A stretch of DNA of 8,905 nt from Acidobacteriaceae bacterium (GCA_019244945.1 JAFASD010000271.1:1-8905); one strand, 5' to 3'; counted from the first letter of the stretch, positions 1 to 7,217 are shown. Notes: generated by a model not told the origin, from the sequence alone. Program-made: numbers and translations.

Positions 1-190
1 TCGCACCCCGGCCGATCGCGTTGCTTTACTCTTGGGACCGGAAGGAGGTTGGACGGACGAGGAGCGCGCGCAGGCAATAGCAGCGGGTTGGACACCCTGT
101 TCGTTCGGAAAAATGATCCTGCGTTCCGAAACTGCGGCTCTCGCGTCGCTCGCGATCATTCAAGCCGCCTGGGCATCTGACGGCAGTTAA
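1..190 (+). CDS. rsmE: 16S rRNA (uracil(1498)-N3)-methyltransferase RsmE, C-terminal part
   Basis: This is the last 62 codons of a gene that begins before the window; codons start at position 2 and the TAA stop is at 188-190. RsmE uses S-adenosylmethionine to methylate N3 of U1498 in 16S rRNA, at the decoding region of the assembled 30S subunit in the cytoplasm. The fragment shows the SPOUT-family C-terminal knot signature: a hydrophobic strand leading into GPEGGWTDEE (from position 35), then ILRSETAAL (from about 116), the loop and helix that bind the cofactor in a trefoil knot. The ending (ASLAIIQAAW then a short polar tail) fits the normal RsmE terminus, so the gene looks intact at its 3' end. 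The stop overlaps that of the convergent gene. The family call is confident; the N-terminal PUA-like domain is not visible. Confidence 0.93.
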   Translation, partial: RTPADRVALLLGPEGGWTDEERAQAIAAGWTPCSFGKMILRSETAALASLAIIQAAWASDGS

Positions 191-1329
191 ATCGCGCGAG
201 GAACCACCGCCACATGCACTGGCTTATCCCCCACCGAAAGCACCGTAAACAGCGACGCGCCGGATTTACTGCTCACCGCCTTGAAATCGGCGCGAATCAC
301 GGAAACATGGATCACGGCCAGCACGCCCGCGCTTGCATCGAGCACCAACGCGTACTGGCTGTCTGGCGTGATCGTTATATAAGTCGGCTGATGCCCCGCA
401 TCCACGATCCCGATCACTTTCCGCCGGTTGACATCCAGAATGCAAATATCGGAGCCGCTGTGGCTCCCCACAAACAAGTACGCAGGGTTTGCGGAACAGG
501 CCATCACTCCGGGATCTCTCCCGGCCAACACCGTCTGCTCCACTTCCAAAATTCCGTATGGAAACACGATGGCCACTCCGTCCATCCCCTGTCCAGAAAC
601 AAACAGTTGCCCCTGGTCCGAATTGAAGCAAAAATTTTCAGGCTCCATGGCCAGCGGCAACTCCGCGACTAATTCGAGAGCGGGCACACTCAGAACTGAA
701 ATGGAACGGTCATGAAGATTCGCTACCAGCAGCAGTTGTCCATCGCCGCGAAATCGCACCGCGCCCACCTTGCCCGACACTTGCGCTCGCCAGTGCTGCC
801 CAGTGCCCAAGGCGAACAGCTCGACCGTACCCTGGTTGCCGGTCGAAACAGCCACGTAGCCGCCTTGCCCAATATCCATGTCGACCGGTTCGCCGTCCAG
901 CTTGTTCCGGCGCAAAACCTGAAGCGACGTCGCATCCGCCTCGATCAACTGCCGGCTTTTCGCAATCGCCAGAAGCCGTTTGCCGTCCAGCGTTGTGCGA
1001 ATGCCGGAGATCTCATCCGCCAGCTTGCGCGTCGAAACCCGCTTCAAATCCGCATTCAATATGTGCACGCTGCCCGTCGAAGGAGTAAGAGTATAGCTCT
1101 GACCCGCTGGGCCTCCCGGCACAACTGCCGTGGGCGATGCCCCCAACGGAATGGGATCGAGCAGACGGAACGCAGTCAGATCCACAACCGCGAGGCTGTC
1201 GTCGCCCGATGTCGCAATCAGCGCATAACCCGAGTATCCGGTCCCTTTTTTTCGCCCGCATGAACTGGCAAGAAGCAGACCGCTCAGCGCGAACCAGCCC
1301 CGTCGCGTTAGAATTATCGGTTCGCGCAT
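187..1329 (-). CDS. Exported YVTN-type beta-propeller, probable lipoprotein
   Basis: A 380-residue protein of unknown specific role. The N-terminus (MREPIILTRRGWF, then a hydrophobic core ending ASSC) is an export signal; Cys24 is a likely lipid-modified residue, though the lipobox has Ala rather than Leu at -3. The TRRGWF motif resembles a twin-arginine (Tat) signal. After a basic GRKKG linker, the mature part is a chain of repeats of about 40 residues of the form 'ATSGDDSLAVVDL...PIPLGASPTAVV', visible near residues 35-70, 77-100, 118-145, 198-232, 241-275, 283-320 and 326-378. This fits a six- or seven-bladed YVTN/lactonase-like propeller closed by GDKPVHVAVVP. No catalytic set is recognisable; such propellers often act as binding scaffolds outside the cytoplasm. 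Cysteines also occur at 234, 278 and 296. The gene is divergent from mreB, 12 bp away. Fold confident, function unknown. Confidence 0.85.
   Translation of the reverse strand: MREPIILTRRGWFALSGLLLASSCGRKKGTGYSGYALIATSGDDSLAVVDLTAFRLLDPIPLGASPTAVVPGGPAGQSYTLTPSTGSVHILNADLKRVSTRKLADEISGIRTTLDGKRLLAIAKSRQLIEADATSLQVLRRNKLDGEPVDMDIGQGGYVAVSTGNQGTVELFALGTGQHWRAQVSGKVGAVRFRGDGQLLLVANLHDRSISVLSVPALELVAELPLAMEPENFCFNSDQGQLFVSGQGMDGVAIVFPYGILEVEQTVLAGRDPGVMACSANPAYLFVGSHSGSDICILDVNRRKVIGIVDAGHQPTYITITPDSQYALVLDASAGVLAVIHVSVIRADFKAVSSKSGASLFTVLSVGDKPVHVAVVPRAI
1309..1314 (+). promoter_or_regulatory. Candidate -10 box for the mre operon (weak)
   Basis: TAGAAT matches five of six bases of the bacterial -10 consensus and would place a transcript start about 20 nt before the mreB start codon. 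No recognisable -35 lies 16-18 bp upstream, so this is only a suggestion. Because the intergenic gap is 12 bp, any mreB promoter this close must lie inside the start of the divergent propeller gene, as this one does. Confidence 0.2.
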
Positions 1330-1341
1330 AGAAGCATCTTC
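1330..1341. promoter_or_regulatory. 12-bp divergent spacer with a GAAG ribosome site on each strand
   Basis: The whole gap between the two divergent start codons is A followed by GAAG-CAT-CTTC, an inverted repeat. On the plus strand GAAG (1331-1334) lies 7 nt before the mreB ATG. On the minus strand the other arm (1338-1341) reads GAAG and lies 8 nt before the propeller-gene ATG. Each is a weak but correctly spaced Shine-Dalgarno. The symmetry is seen directly; that it serves both genes is inference. Confidence 0.45.
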
Positions 1342-2367
1342 ATGAACTTCAGGTCAATCTTCAGCCTTTTTTCATCCGACCTCGCCATCGATCTGGGAAC
1401 GGCCAATACGCTCGTTTACACACGCGATAAAGGCATTGTTGTCGACGAGCCCTCTATCGTCGCTATCAACAAGAATAACGGGGAAATAGAAGCAGTCGGC
1501 AAGGAAGCCAAAGAAATGGTCGGTCGCACGCCAGGCAACATCGTAGCCATCCGGCCTATGAAAGACGGCGTCATCGCGGATTTCAAGGTGACCGAGAAGA
1601 TGCTGAACTATTTCATCCACAAAGCTCACGGCCGCAGCATGCTCGTCCATCCGCGCATAGTGATCGGCGTGCCCAGTGAGATCACTCAGGTGGAAAAGCG
1701 GGCGGTGAGCGAATCCGCATCTCGCGCCAAGGCCAGCGAAGTTTATCTGGTCGAGCAAGCCATGATGGCGGCCATCGGTTCCGGTCTCCCCATCACCGAG
1801 CCCTCCGGAAACATGGTGGTCGATATCGGCGGTGGCACCACGGACGTCGCGGTCATTTCTCTGTCGGGCATCGTCTATTCCCGTTCGGTGCGTATCGCCG
1901 GCAATGAGATGGATGACGCGATCATGAACTATCTCAAACGCAAGTACAATTTGCTAATCGGTGAGCGCACCGCCGAACAAATCAAAATCCAGATCGGCTC
2001 GGCTTATCCTCTCGACAAGCCGGTCACCATGGAAATCAAAGGCCGTAACCTCATCGAAGGCGTGCCGAAAACGGTAACCGTCGAAGACAGCGAAATCCGC
2101 GAAGCGCTTTCTGAATGCGTCGCCACAATTTTGAATTCCATCCGCGTTGCGCTCGAGCGAACCCCTCCTGAGTTGAGCGCCGATATCAGCGATCACGGGA
2201 TTGTGTTGACCGGTGGCGGCGCGCTCATCAAGAATTTGGACTACCGCATACGGGAAGAGACCGGCCTTCCGGTCTCGATAGCCGAGGATCCTTTGAAATC
2301 CGTCGTGCTCGGGACGGGCAAGATGCTGACCGATTTCAAACTCCTCCGCCGCATCGCCATCGAATAA
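1342..2367 (+). CDS. mreB: Rod shape-determining protein MreB (bacterial actin)
   Basis: MreB is the ATP-binding actin homologue that forms curved filaments on the inner face of the cytoplasmic membrane and orients the elongasome. At 341 residues it is the usual length. The N-terminus MNFRSIFSLFSSD is a short amphipathic, Phe-rich segment suited to membrane binding. Actin-fold motifs follow in order: phosphate-1 loop DLGTANT (residues 17-23), the VEQAMMAAIGSGL helix carrying the likely catalytic Glu139, phosphate-2 loop VVDIGGGTTDVAV (159-171), and the adenosine motif GIVLTGGGALI (286-296). The ATG at 1342 is preferred because the residues before SSDLAIDLG match the family start and a GAAG lies 7 nt upstream. 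It is the first gene of the mre operon; mreC follows after 68 bp. Nothing is missing or truncated. Confidence 0.98.
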   Translation: MNFRSIFSLFSSDLAIDLGTANTLVYTRDKGIVVDEPSIVAINKNNGEIEAVGKEAKEMVGRTPGNIVAIRPMKDGVIADFKVTEKMLNYFIHKAHGRSMLVHPRIVIGVPSEITQVEKRAVSESASRAKASEVYLVEQAMMAAIGSGLPITEPSGNMVVDIGGGTTDVAVISLSGIVYSRSVRIAGNEMDDAIMNYLKRKYNLLIGERTAEQIKIQIGSAYPLDKPVTMEIKGRNLIEGVPKTVTVEDSEIREALSECVATILNSIRVALERTPPELSADISDHGIVLTGGGALIKNLDYRIREETGLPVSIAEDPLKSVVLGTGKMLTDFKLLRRIAIE

Positions 2368-2435
2368 CTTAAAAAGAATTCCGCAACAATAATTGGCACG
2401 CCCACCGGCACACCTTTAAAGTAGAGAAGGAAGCC
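2368..2435 (+). promoter_or_regulatory. mreB-mreC spacer with mreC ribosome binding site
   Basis: This 68-bp spacer is the only sizeable gap inside the elongasome operon. It holds an AT-rich start, no hairpin that I can support, and a good Shine-Dalgarno, AAGGA at 2427-2431, set in a purine run (2423-2433) 4 nt before the mreC ATG. The gap and independent ribosome site could let MreB be made in a different amount from MreC; no convincing promoter is visible. Confidence 0.5.
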
Positions 2436-3659
2436 ATGGAAGCGCTGTTAGGCCGATTTAGGACGCTCACGGTTCTCCTGATCGTTATCGTCGCGCAGCT
2501 TCTTTATCTGGCCTACCAGGTAAAAACCAATCGCGACGAGCGCCTGATTCGCGTCTGGGCTGTAACCGCGGTCACACCCATGGCCGGCATAGTCGAGGCC
2601 ATCCGGCAAAACACGATCGGATTCATGAGGGATTATTTCATCTTGCTGGACGTCCGCGACCAAAATCGCAGACTTCTCGCGGAAAACAAAGAACTCCGCA
2701 TGGACAACATCTATTTCCGGAACCAGCTTTTGACTGCCGAGCATGCCCGCGCGCTCGTACTGTTTCAAGCCCAATCCCCCTCGAAAACCATTGCCGCGCG
2801 CGTCATCGGGAACAGCACGGTAGCCACTGCAAAAGCTGTCTTCATCGACCGGGGATCCACCAGCGGAATCGAAAAAGGCATGGCTGTGGTCACGCCGGAA
2901 GGTGTTATCGGCAAGGTTGTTTCCGTGTACCCGTTGGTCTCCCAAGTCTTGCTGGTGACTGATCCGACATTCAAAGTTGGTGTCGAATCACAGAAGGGCC
3001 ATATCCACGGCCTTCTGGATTGCGGCCGGGGCAAGTGCGTAGTCGAGCAGATTCAAAACGAAGAAAAAGTGGATCCCGGCGAGCGGTTCTTCACTTCAGG
3101 CGAGGATCGCATTTTCCCGAGGGGCTTTCCCGTGGGAACGGTTGTTTCGGTCCAACCGGGCCAAGGCATGAAAGATGTGAAGTTGGAGCTCAGCGGAACA
3201 CCAGGCGCAGCCGAAGAGGTGCTGGTCGTACTTCAGGGCGTTCATCAATCCATTCCAGTCGCGCCGGTTGTTGATGAGACAACGGCCAAAATGTTGCCGC
3301 CCCCTCCTCCTGAGGCGGACGGCAAGACTGCTCCTGCCGCCAAGCCCCAGACAGAAGCGGATAAAGTATTGCAGAAATACGACACTCTGGGTAAAGAAGA
3401 AGGACACGTCTACGGCGCAATCGGGTCAACGGTCCCGAATTTCAACGCGAAACCTGCCGCTGAATCAAAGCCACCGGCGCAGGCGGCGGAATCTGAACCG
3501 GCCCCTGCTACCAAACCGCCAGTTCCAACGCTCACCGCCCCTGCTCCGCAGCCGAGCGTGAACACCGGACCCGCGCTTCCTCTAGGCGCGCCTCGACGCA
3601 AGCCTCCCCCGCCTGCGGAGCCGAAAACTCCGGCGGCTGAACAGCCGCCTCCCCAATGA
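2436..3659 (+). CDS. mreC: Cell shape-determining protein MreC with long Pro/Ala-rich C-terminal tail
   Basis: MreC is a bitopic inner-membrane protein whose periplasmic domain binds PBP2 and helps activate RodA-PBP2. Visible parts: a short cytoplasmic N-terminus, a transmembrane helix at about residues 11-28, a coiled-coil helix about 72-110 (LLDVRDQNRRLLAENKELR and on) used in the family for dimerisation, and the beta-barrel core about 117-267 with AVFIDRGSTSGIEKGMAV, GVIGKVV and DPTFKVGV. Cysteines at 196 and 201 lie within DCGRGKC. The usual protein is about 280-300 residues; this one has 407 because residues from about 272 form a low-complexity tail of Pro, Ala and Glu, interrupted by a less biased island near 305-335. 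The frame stays open without breaks, so the tail is genuine coding sequence. The TGA stop overlaps the mreD ATG in an ATGA. Confidence 0.96.
   Translation: MEALLGRFRTLTVLLIVIVAQLLYLAYQVKTNRDERLIRVWAVTAVTPMAGIVEAIRQNTIGFMRDYFILLDVRDQNRRLLAENKELRMDNIYFRNQLLTAEHARALVLFQAQSPSKTIAARVIGNSTVATAKAVFIDRGSTSGIEKGMAVVTPEGVIGKVVSVYPLVSQVLLVTDPTFKVGVESQKGHIHGLLDCGRGKCVVEQIQNEEKVDPGERFFTSGEDRIFPRGFPVGTVVSVQPGQGMKDVKLELSGTPGAAEEVLVVLQGVHQSIPVAPVVDETTAKMLPPPPPEADGKTAPAAKPQTEADKVLQKYDTLGKEEGHVYGAIGSTVPNFNAKPAAESKPPAQAAESEPAPATKPPVPTLTAPAPQPSVNTGPALPLGAPRRKPPPPAEPKTPAAEQPPPQ
3632..3649 (+). promoter_or_regulatory. Perfect 7-bp GC hairpin just upstream of the mreD start
   Basis: GGCGGCT (3632-3638) and AGCCGCC (3643-3649) are exact reverse complements separated by the 4-nt loop GAAC. 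The hairpin lies within the last codons of mreC, ends 6 nt before the mreD ATG at 3656, and occupies the place where a Shine-Dalgarno would be. There is no downstream T-run, so it is not an intrinsic terminator. It probably limits independent initiation at mreD, making it dependent on ribosomes finishing mreC; that role is inferred. Confidence 0.5.
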
Positions 3660-4231
3660 CTGAAACCACCGTCCGAATAGTCACTGGAGAAACCAAAGAG
3701 AATTGGTTCAGCCGTTTCAAGGTTGTAGCGCTTGCGGCCATCACGCTGGTTGCGATCATCGGAAAATTCTATTTACCGCGGCTGATCCCGAATACGGAGT
3801 GGCTCGAGCTTCCTTTACTGTTGACGGTCTATTTCGGACTGATGCGCCGCAGCCAGATTGCGTCGCTTTTTTTCGGAGCCTTCGTCGGTCTCGCCGAAGA
3901 TTCGCTCTCGCCAGCGAATATCCCGATCGGGATGTACGGAATCACGAAGACCCTGGTCGGCTACTTTGCGGCATCGGTCAGCTTGCGTTTGAATGTGGAG
4001 CGCCGCGGCATCCGACCGCTCTTGTGTTTCTTTTTTTATTTCTTTCACGCCTTCTTTTACTGGATCATGCGACGCGCTCTGCTGGCCCAAATGGTGCCTT
4101 TCGATCTGCAGGAAAGTTTTGTGCATGGCGTCCTGAATGCGCTCGTTTCCATCCCGCTGTTTGTGATCCTCGATAAAATCAAATTGCCAGTGGCGGCCAG
4201 CCCTCAAATTCGGAGCACGAAATGGCGGTAA
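3656..4231 (+). CDS. mreD: Rod shape-determining protein MreD
   Basis: MreD is a small polytopic inner-membrane protein that works with MreC to control the RodA-PBP2 synthase. The 191-residue product has a polar N-terminus, then about six hydrophobic segments (roughly residues 22-40, 48-63, 66-80, 95-112, 120-137 and 155-173). The family pattern is clear in the middle: LLLTVYFGLMRR, GAFVGLAEDSLSP, then PIGMYGITKTLVGYFA, the acidic-plus-glycine loop typical of MreD. The segment LLCFFFYFFHAFFYW is unusually aromatic. Its ATG overlaps the mreC stop by 4 nt with no Shine-Dalgarno, pointing to translational coupling; its own stop overlaps the start of mrdA by 10 nt. The sequence is divergent, as is normal for MreD, but context makes the call secure. 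Confidence 0.93.
   Translation: MTETTVRIVTGETKENWFSRFKVVALAAITLVAIIGKFYLPRLIPNTEWLELPLLLTVYFGLMRRSQIASLFFGAFVGLAEDSLSPANIPIGMYGITKTLVGYFAASVSLRLNVERRGIRPLLCFFFYFFHAFFYWIMRRALLAQMVPFDLQESFVHGVLNALVSIPLFVILDKIKLPVAASPQIRSTKWR
4212..4215 (+). promoter_or_regulatory. Ribosome binding site of mrdA inside mreD
   Basis: GGAG lies 6 nt before the ATG at 4222. It fixes that ATG as the start of mrdA even though it is 10 nt inside mreD, and suggests that PBP2 translation is not wholly dependent on coupling. Confidence 0.6.
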
Positions 4232-6126
4232 CCGAGAACGACCACCGGCAAGCCGACGAGGTTTTACCCGAGCGCTTTTCCCGCGACGCTTCGAAAGCGC
4301 TGTCCGGGAAAATCGCAATCTTTCAATATCTGACCGTGGCGGTGTTTGTATTCCTGGTCTCGGCGTTTTGGAAGCTGCAAGTACAAAACCCCGACGTTTA
4401 TAGCGAGGCGGCCGAACGCAATCGCATCAAGAGCACGCCGATTCTTGCGCCTCGTGGGAAGATTCTGGACCGTGATGGGCGCGTGATCGTCGATAATAAA
4501 GCCTCCTATTCGCTGCTGCTAAATCGCGACCAGATCAAACCGGAGCATCTGCCGGCCATTGCCGAAGCCTTGCAGCTCGATTACGGTGAGCTTGCCGGCA
4601 AGATTCACCGCATGGGCGCGAATCCACAAATCATCATCAAAGATCAGGTAAGTCGCGATGACATTGCCTGGATTGAATCGCACCGGGACTTGGACACCTA
4701 TCCGGAGATGCAATTAATCCAAGCCTGGCGCCGCCAATATCCCCAGGATGGCTTGGCTGCCCACGTGATGGGGTACGTCGGGGAAATCAGCGAATCGGAA
4801 TTGAATTCCCCGCAGTTTCTCGACTATCATCAGGGCGACATCATCGGGAAAGACGGACTGGAGCGGCAGTACGATCAGACGCTTCGCGGCGAGGACGGTC
4901 AGCAACGCGTGCTTGTCGACAACATGGGACACGAGCGGGAAATGGAAAACGCGCAGGACGCGGTCCCGGGGAAAGATTTGCGCACCACGCTCGATCTCGA
5001 TTTGCAAGCCGTCGCGGAGCTCGCGATGGAAGGGAAGCGTGGAGCGGTAGTGGCGCTTGACCCGCGCAGTGGCGAAGTTCTCGCCATGGTGAGCCGCCCC
5101 AGTTATGATCCGAATAAATTTACAGGCCGAATCAGCAAGAACGATTGGAATGAGATCGCGAATGATCCGTACAAGCCGTTAATGGATCGCGCTATTCAAG
5201 CCGAATTGGCGCCCGGCTCGACCTTTAAGCCCTTTACCGCCCTGGCCGGTTTGGAAACGGGTGTGATCGATGACCAAACCGAATTTCACTGTCCCGGAGG
5301 CGCATCTTTCTATGGTCACTACTTCGCATGCTGGAGACAAAAGCAGGGAGGTCACGGCAAGATTTCACTCCATCGCGGCATAGCGCAGTCGTGCGACGTC
5401 TATTTCTATAACGTCGCGAACCGCTTAGGGATCGATCGCTTGGCGCAATATGCAGAACTGGCCGGATTCGGCCACAAGACAGGTATCGACTTGCCGAATG
5501 AGCGCGAAAGCACCATGCCTTCAACTAAGTGGAAGATGCGCATGTTTCGGCAGAAATGGTATGCCGGTGAGACGATTTCGGTGGGAATCGGCCAAGGCGC
5601 AATTACGGTTTCGCCACTGCAATTGGCTGCCGCGGAAGGAGGCCTGGCTGTTGGCGGCAACTGGTACCAGCCACACCTGGTCAAGACACCCTCGCCGAAA
5701 CTGCTTCGCGCCGGACATTTGAATTCGCAAAATGTTCAAGACGTCATCTACGGAATGTATGGAGTAGTCAATGAAGGCGGCACAGGCCGCTTCGCCGCGT
5801 TGCCCGGTATCAAAGTATGCGGAAAAACCGGGACCGCGCAACTTGCTTCCAATCAACTCCTCAAGGGCACAAAACTCGGGCAAACCATGAAAGATAATGC
5901 CTGGTTTGTCGGCTTCGCGCCCGAAGAAGCTCCCGAGATTGTCGTGGTCGCCCTCTTTGAAAATGGCGAACATGGCGATAGGGCGTCCTGGATTGTTCGC
6001 GACGTTCTGAAGGCTTACTTCGATAAAAAGGCCCGCGAGGCAAAAGCCCCCTGGCAATCCGCTCGGATTCAGCCGTTTGTTCCGCGAGAGCTTTTCAACC
6101 CGCCGGCACCCGAGGTTCAACAGTAG
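4222..6126 (+). CDS. mrdA: Penicillin-binding protein 2 (elongasome peptidoglycan transpeptidase)
   Basis: PBP2 is the class B DD-transpeptidase that crosslinks new glycan strands made by RodA during lateral wall growth; it is anchored in the inner membrane with its catalytic domain outside. The 634-residue product has a cytoplasmic N-terminus of about 30 residues, a transmembrane helix at 31-50, a pedestal domain beginning with STPILAPRGKILDRDGRVI, and a transpeptidase domain. Catalytic motifs are intact: S333-T-F-K336 (nucleophile and base), S390-C-D392 (SxN motif), and K535-T-G537. C357, C370, H378 and C391 could form a metal site like the zinc site described in Acinetobacter baumannii PBP2. 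The start is set by GGAG at 4212-4215; the TAG stop overlaps the rodA GTG by one base. The length is normal and the gene intact. Confidence 0.97.
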   Translation: MAVTENDHRQADEVLPERFSRDASKALSGKIAIFQYLTVAVFVFLVSAFWKLQVQNPDVYSEAAERNRIKSTPILAPRGKILDRDGRVIVDNKASYSLLLNRDQIKPEHLPAIAEALQLDYGELAGKIHRMGANPQIIIKDQVSRDDIAWIESHRDLDTYPEMQLIQAWRRQYPQDGLAAHVMGYVGEISESELNSPQFLDYHQGDIIGKDGLERQYDQTLRGEDGQQRVLVDNMGHEREMENAQDAVPGKDLRTTLDLDLQAVAELAMEGKRGAVVALDPRSGEVLAMVSRPSYDPNKFTGRISKNDWNEIANDPYKPLMDRAIQAELAPGSTFKPFTALAGLETGVIDDQTEFHCPGGASFYGHYFACWRQKQGGHGKISLHRGIAQSCDVYFYNVANRLGIDRLAQYAELAGFGHKTGIDLPNERESTMPSTKWKMRMFRQKWYAGETISVGIGQGAITVSPLQLAAAEGGLAVGGNWYQPHLVKTPSPKLLRAGHLNSQNVQDVIYGMYGVVNEGGTGRFAALPGIKVCGKTGTAQLASNQLLKGTKLGQTMKDNAWFVGFAPEEAPEIVVVALFENGEHGDRASWIVRDVLKAYFDKKAREAKAPWQSARIQPFVPRELFNPPAPEVQQ

Positions 6127-7217
6127 TGCCCGTCTATCGTTCCATTCGCGAACTGGATTGGCCGCTGCTCATTGTGACACTCGCGCTGTGCACCCTGGGC
6201 GTGCTTCAAATCTATAGCGCGACGCTTGGAACTCGATGGCAGGACGCATGGTGGAAACAGATCGTCTGGGTGGTCACCGGTATCGCCATGATGTGGGTGA
6301 TCGCTAGCGTCGATTATCATTCTCTGCTGGGCGCGCGGGTCATTTATCTGTACATTGCCTCTCTTGTCCTATTAGTTATAACTGGATTCGCTGGAAACAA
6401 AGTCTTCGGCTCGACTCGCTGGATCAAGATTGCCGGTTTCACCTTACAGACGTCTGAATTCGTGAAGATCGTTCTGATTCTCCTCATGGCAAAAAGCCTG
6501 ACTGACCTAAAGACAGAGGAGCTGAATTGGAAGGACCTGGCGAAACTGGCGGGTTTTGTCGCGGTACCTATGGCGCTGGTGATGAAAGAGCCGGATTTGG
6601 GGACGGCGTTGACCTACATTCCGATCCTGATTTGCGGCGTTTTAATGGCTGGAATGCGATGGAAGTACATCTTGGTTATCACTGGCATACTGATGGTTAG
6701 TTTACCGATTGGATATCATTTTCTTAAGCCGTACCAGAAGGATCGGCTGGTAAGTTTCATCTACCCAGACCGTGATCCCAAGGGGACGGGTTTTCAGGTG
6801 ATCCAATCGAGAATCGCTGTTGGAAATGGCGGGATGTGGGGCCGCGGCGCCAAAGAGAGCTCGCAAACGCATTTGGGGTTTTTGCCCGTGCCTCATACCG
6901 ATTTCATCTTTTCTTCGTTTGCGGAAGAACACGGGTTCGTGGGAATCGTTGTCGCGCTGGTGCTGTATTTCCTGCTGATTATGCAGGTTGTGCAGAACGC
7001 GCAAACGGCAACGGACCGGGCAGGTCTCTATATCTGCATGGGCGTTGCCGCACTGTTGCTCTTTCATGTGTTGGTTAATGTAGGAATGGTGGTGGGCCGT
7101 ATGCCGATTACCGGTATTCCCCTCCCGCTGATGAGTTCGGGAGGGTCCAACACTTGGTCGATATTCCTGATGCTGGGATTAGTAAACAGCGTCAGATTAC
7201 GCAGGTTTGTAAATTGA
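6126..7217 (+). CDS. rodA: Peptidoglycan glycosyltransferase RodA
   Basis: RodA (MrdB), a SEDS-family polytopic membrane protein, polymerises lipid II into glycan strands as partner of PBP2. The 363-residue product has about ten hydrophobic helices, beginning DWPLLIVTLALCTLGVLQIYS. Diagnostic segments include TSEFVKI (110-114), KEPDLGTAL with the essential Asp157, the extracellular loop with GTGFQVIQSRIAVGNGGMWGRG (about 220-241), the H257-TDFIFS motif, and the C-terminal IPLPLMSSGGS (331-341). The last has Met-Ser-Ser where many relatives have Ile/Val-Ser-Tyr, a minor variation. The start is GTG at 6126, the only start fitting the family N-terminus; it overlaps the mrdA stop (TAGTG), and a GAGG at 6112-6115 lies 10 nt upstream, rather far, so coupling is likely. 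It is the last clear gene of the operon. Confidence 0.97.
   Translation: MPVYRSIRELDWPLLIVTLALCTLGVLQIYSATLGTRWQDAWWKQIVWVVTGIAMMWVIASVDYHSLLGARVIYLYIASLVLLVITGFAGNKVFGSTRWIKIAGFTLQTSEFVKIVLILLMAKSLTDLKTEELNWKDLAKLAGFVAVPMALVMKEPDLGTALTYIPILICGVLMAGMRWKYILVITGILMVSLPIGYHFLKPYQKDRLVSFIYPDRDPKGTGFQVIQSRIAVGNGGMWGRGAKESSQTHLGFLPVPHTDFIFSSFAEEHGFVGIVVALVLYFLLIMQVVQNAQTATDRAGLYICMGVAALLLFHVLVNVGMVVGRMPITGIPLPLMSSGGSNTWSIFLMLGLVNSVRLRRFVN

Noticed and set aside
712..1263. Plus-strand ORF of 183 residues opposite the propeller gene.
   Set aside because: The opposite strand encodes a clear signal peptide and propeller repeats; this frame is an Arg/Gln-rich shadow.
2393..2410. TTGGCACG followed by CCGGCA, resembling a sigma-54 -24/-12 promoter before mreC.
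   Set aside because: The GG-to-GC spacing is off by one base and the -12 element lacks the TTGC core, so the match is not good enough.
5521..6120. Minus-strand ORF of 199 residues within mrdA.
   Set aside because: It lies wholly opposite the transpeptidase domain of PBP2 and shows no family features of its own.
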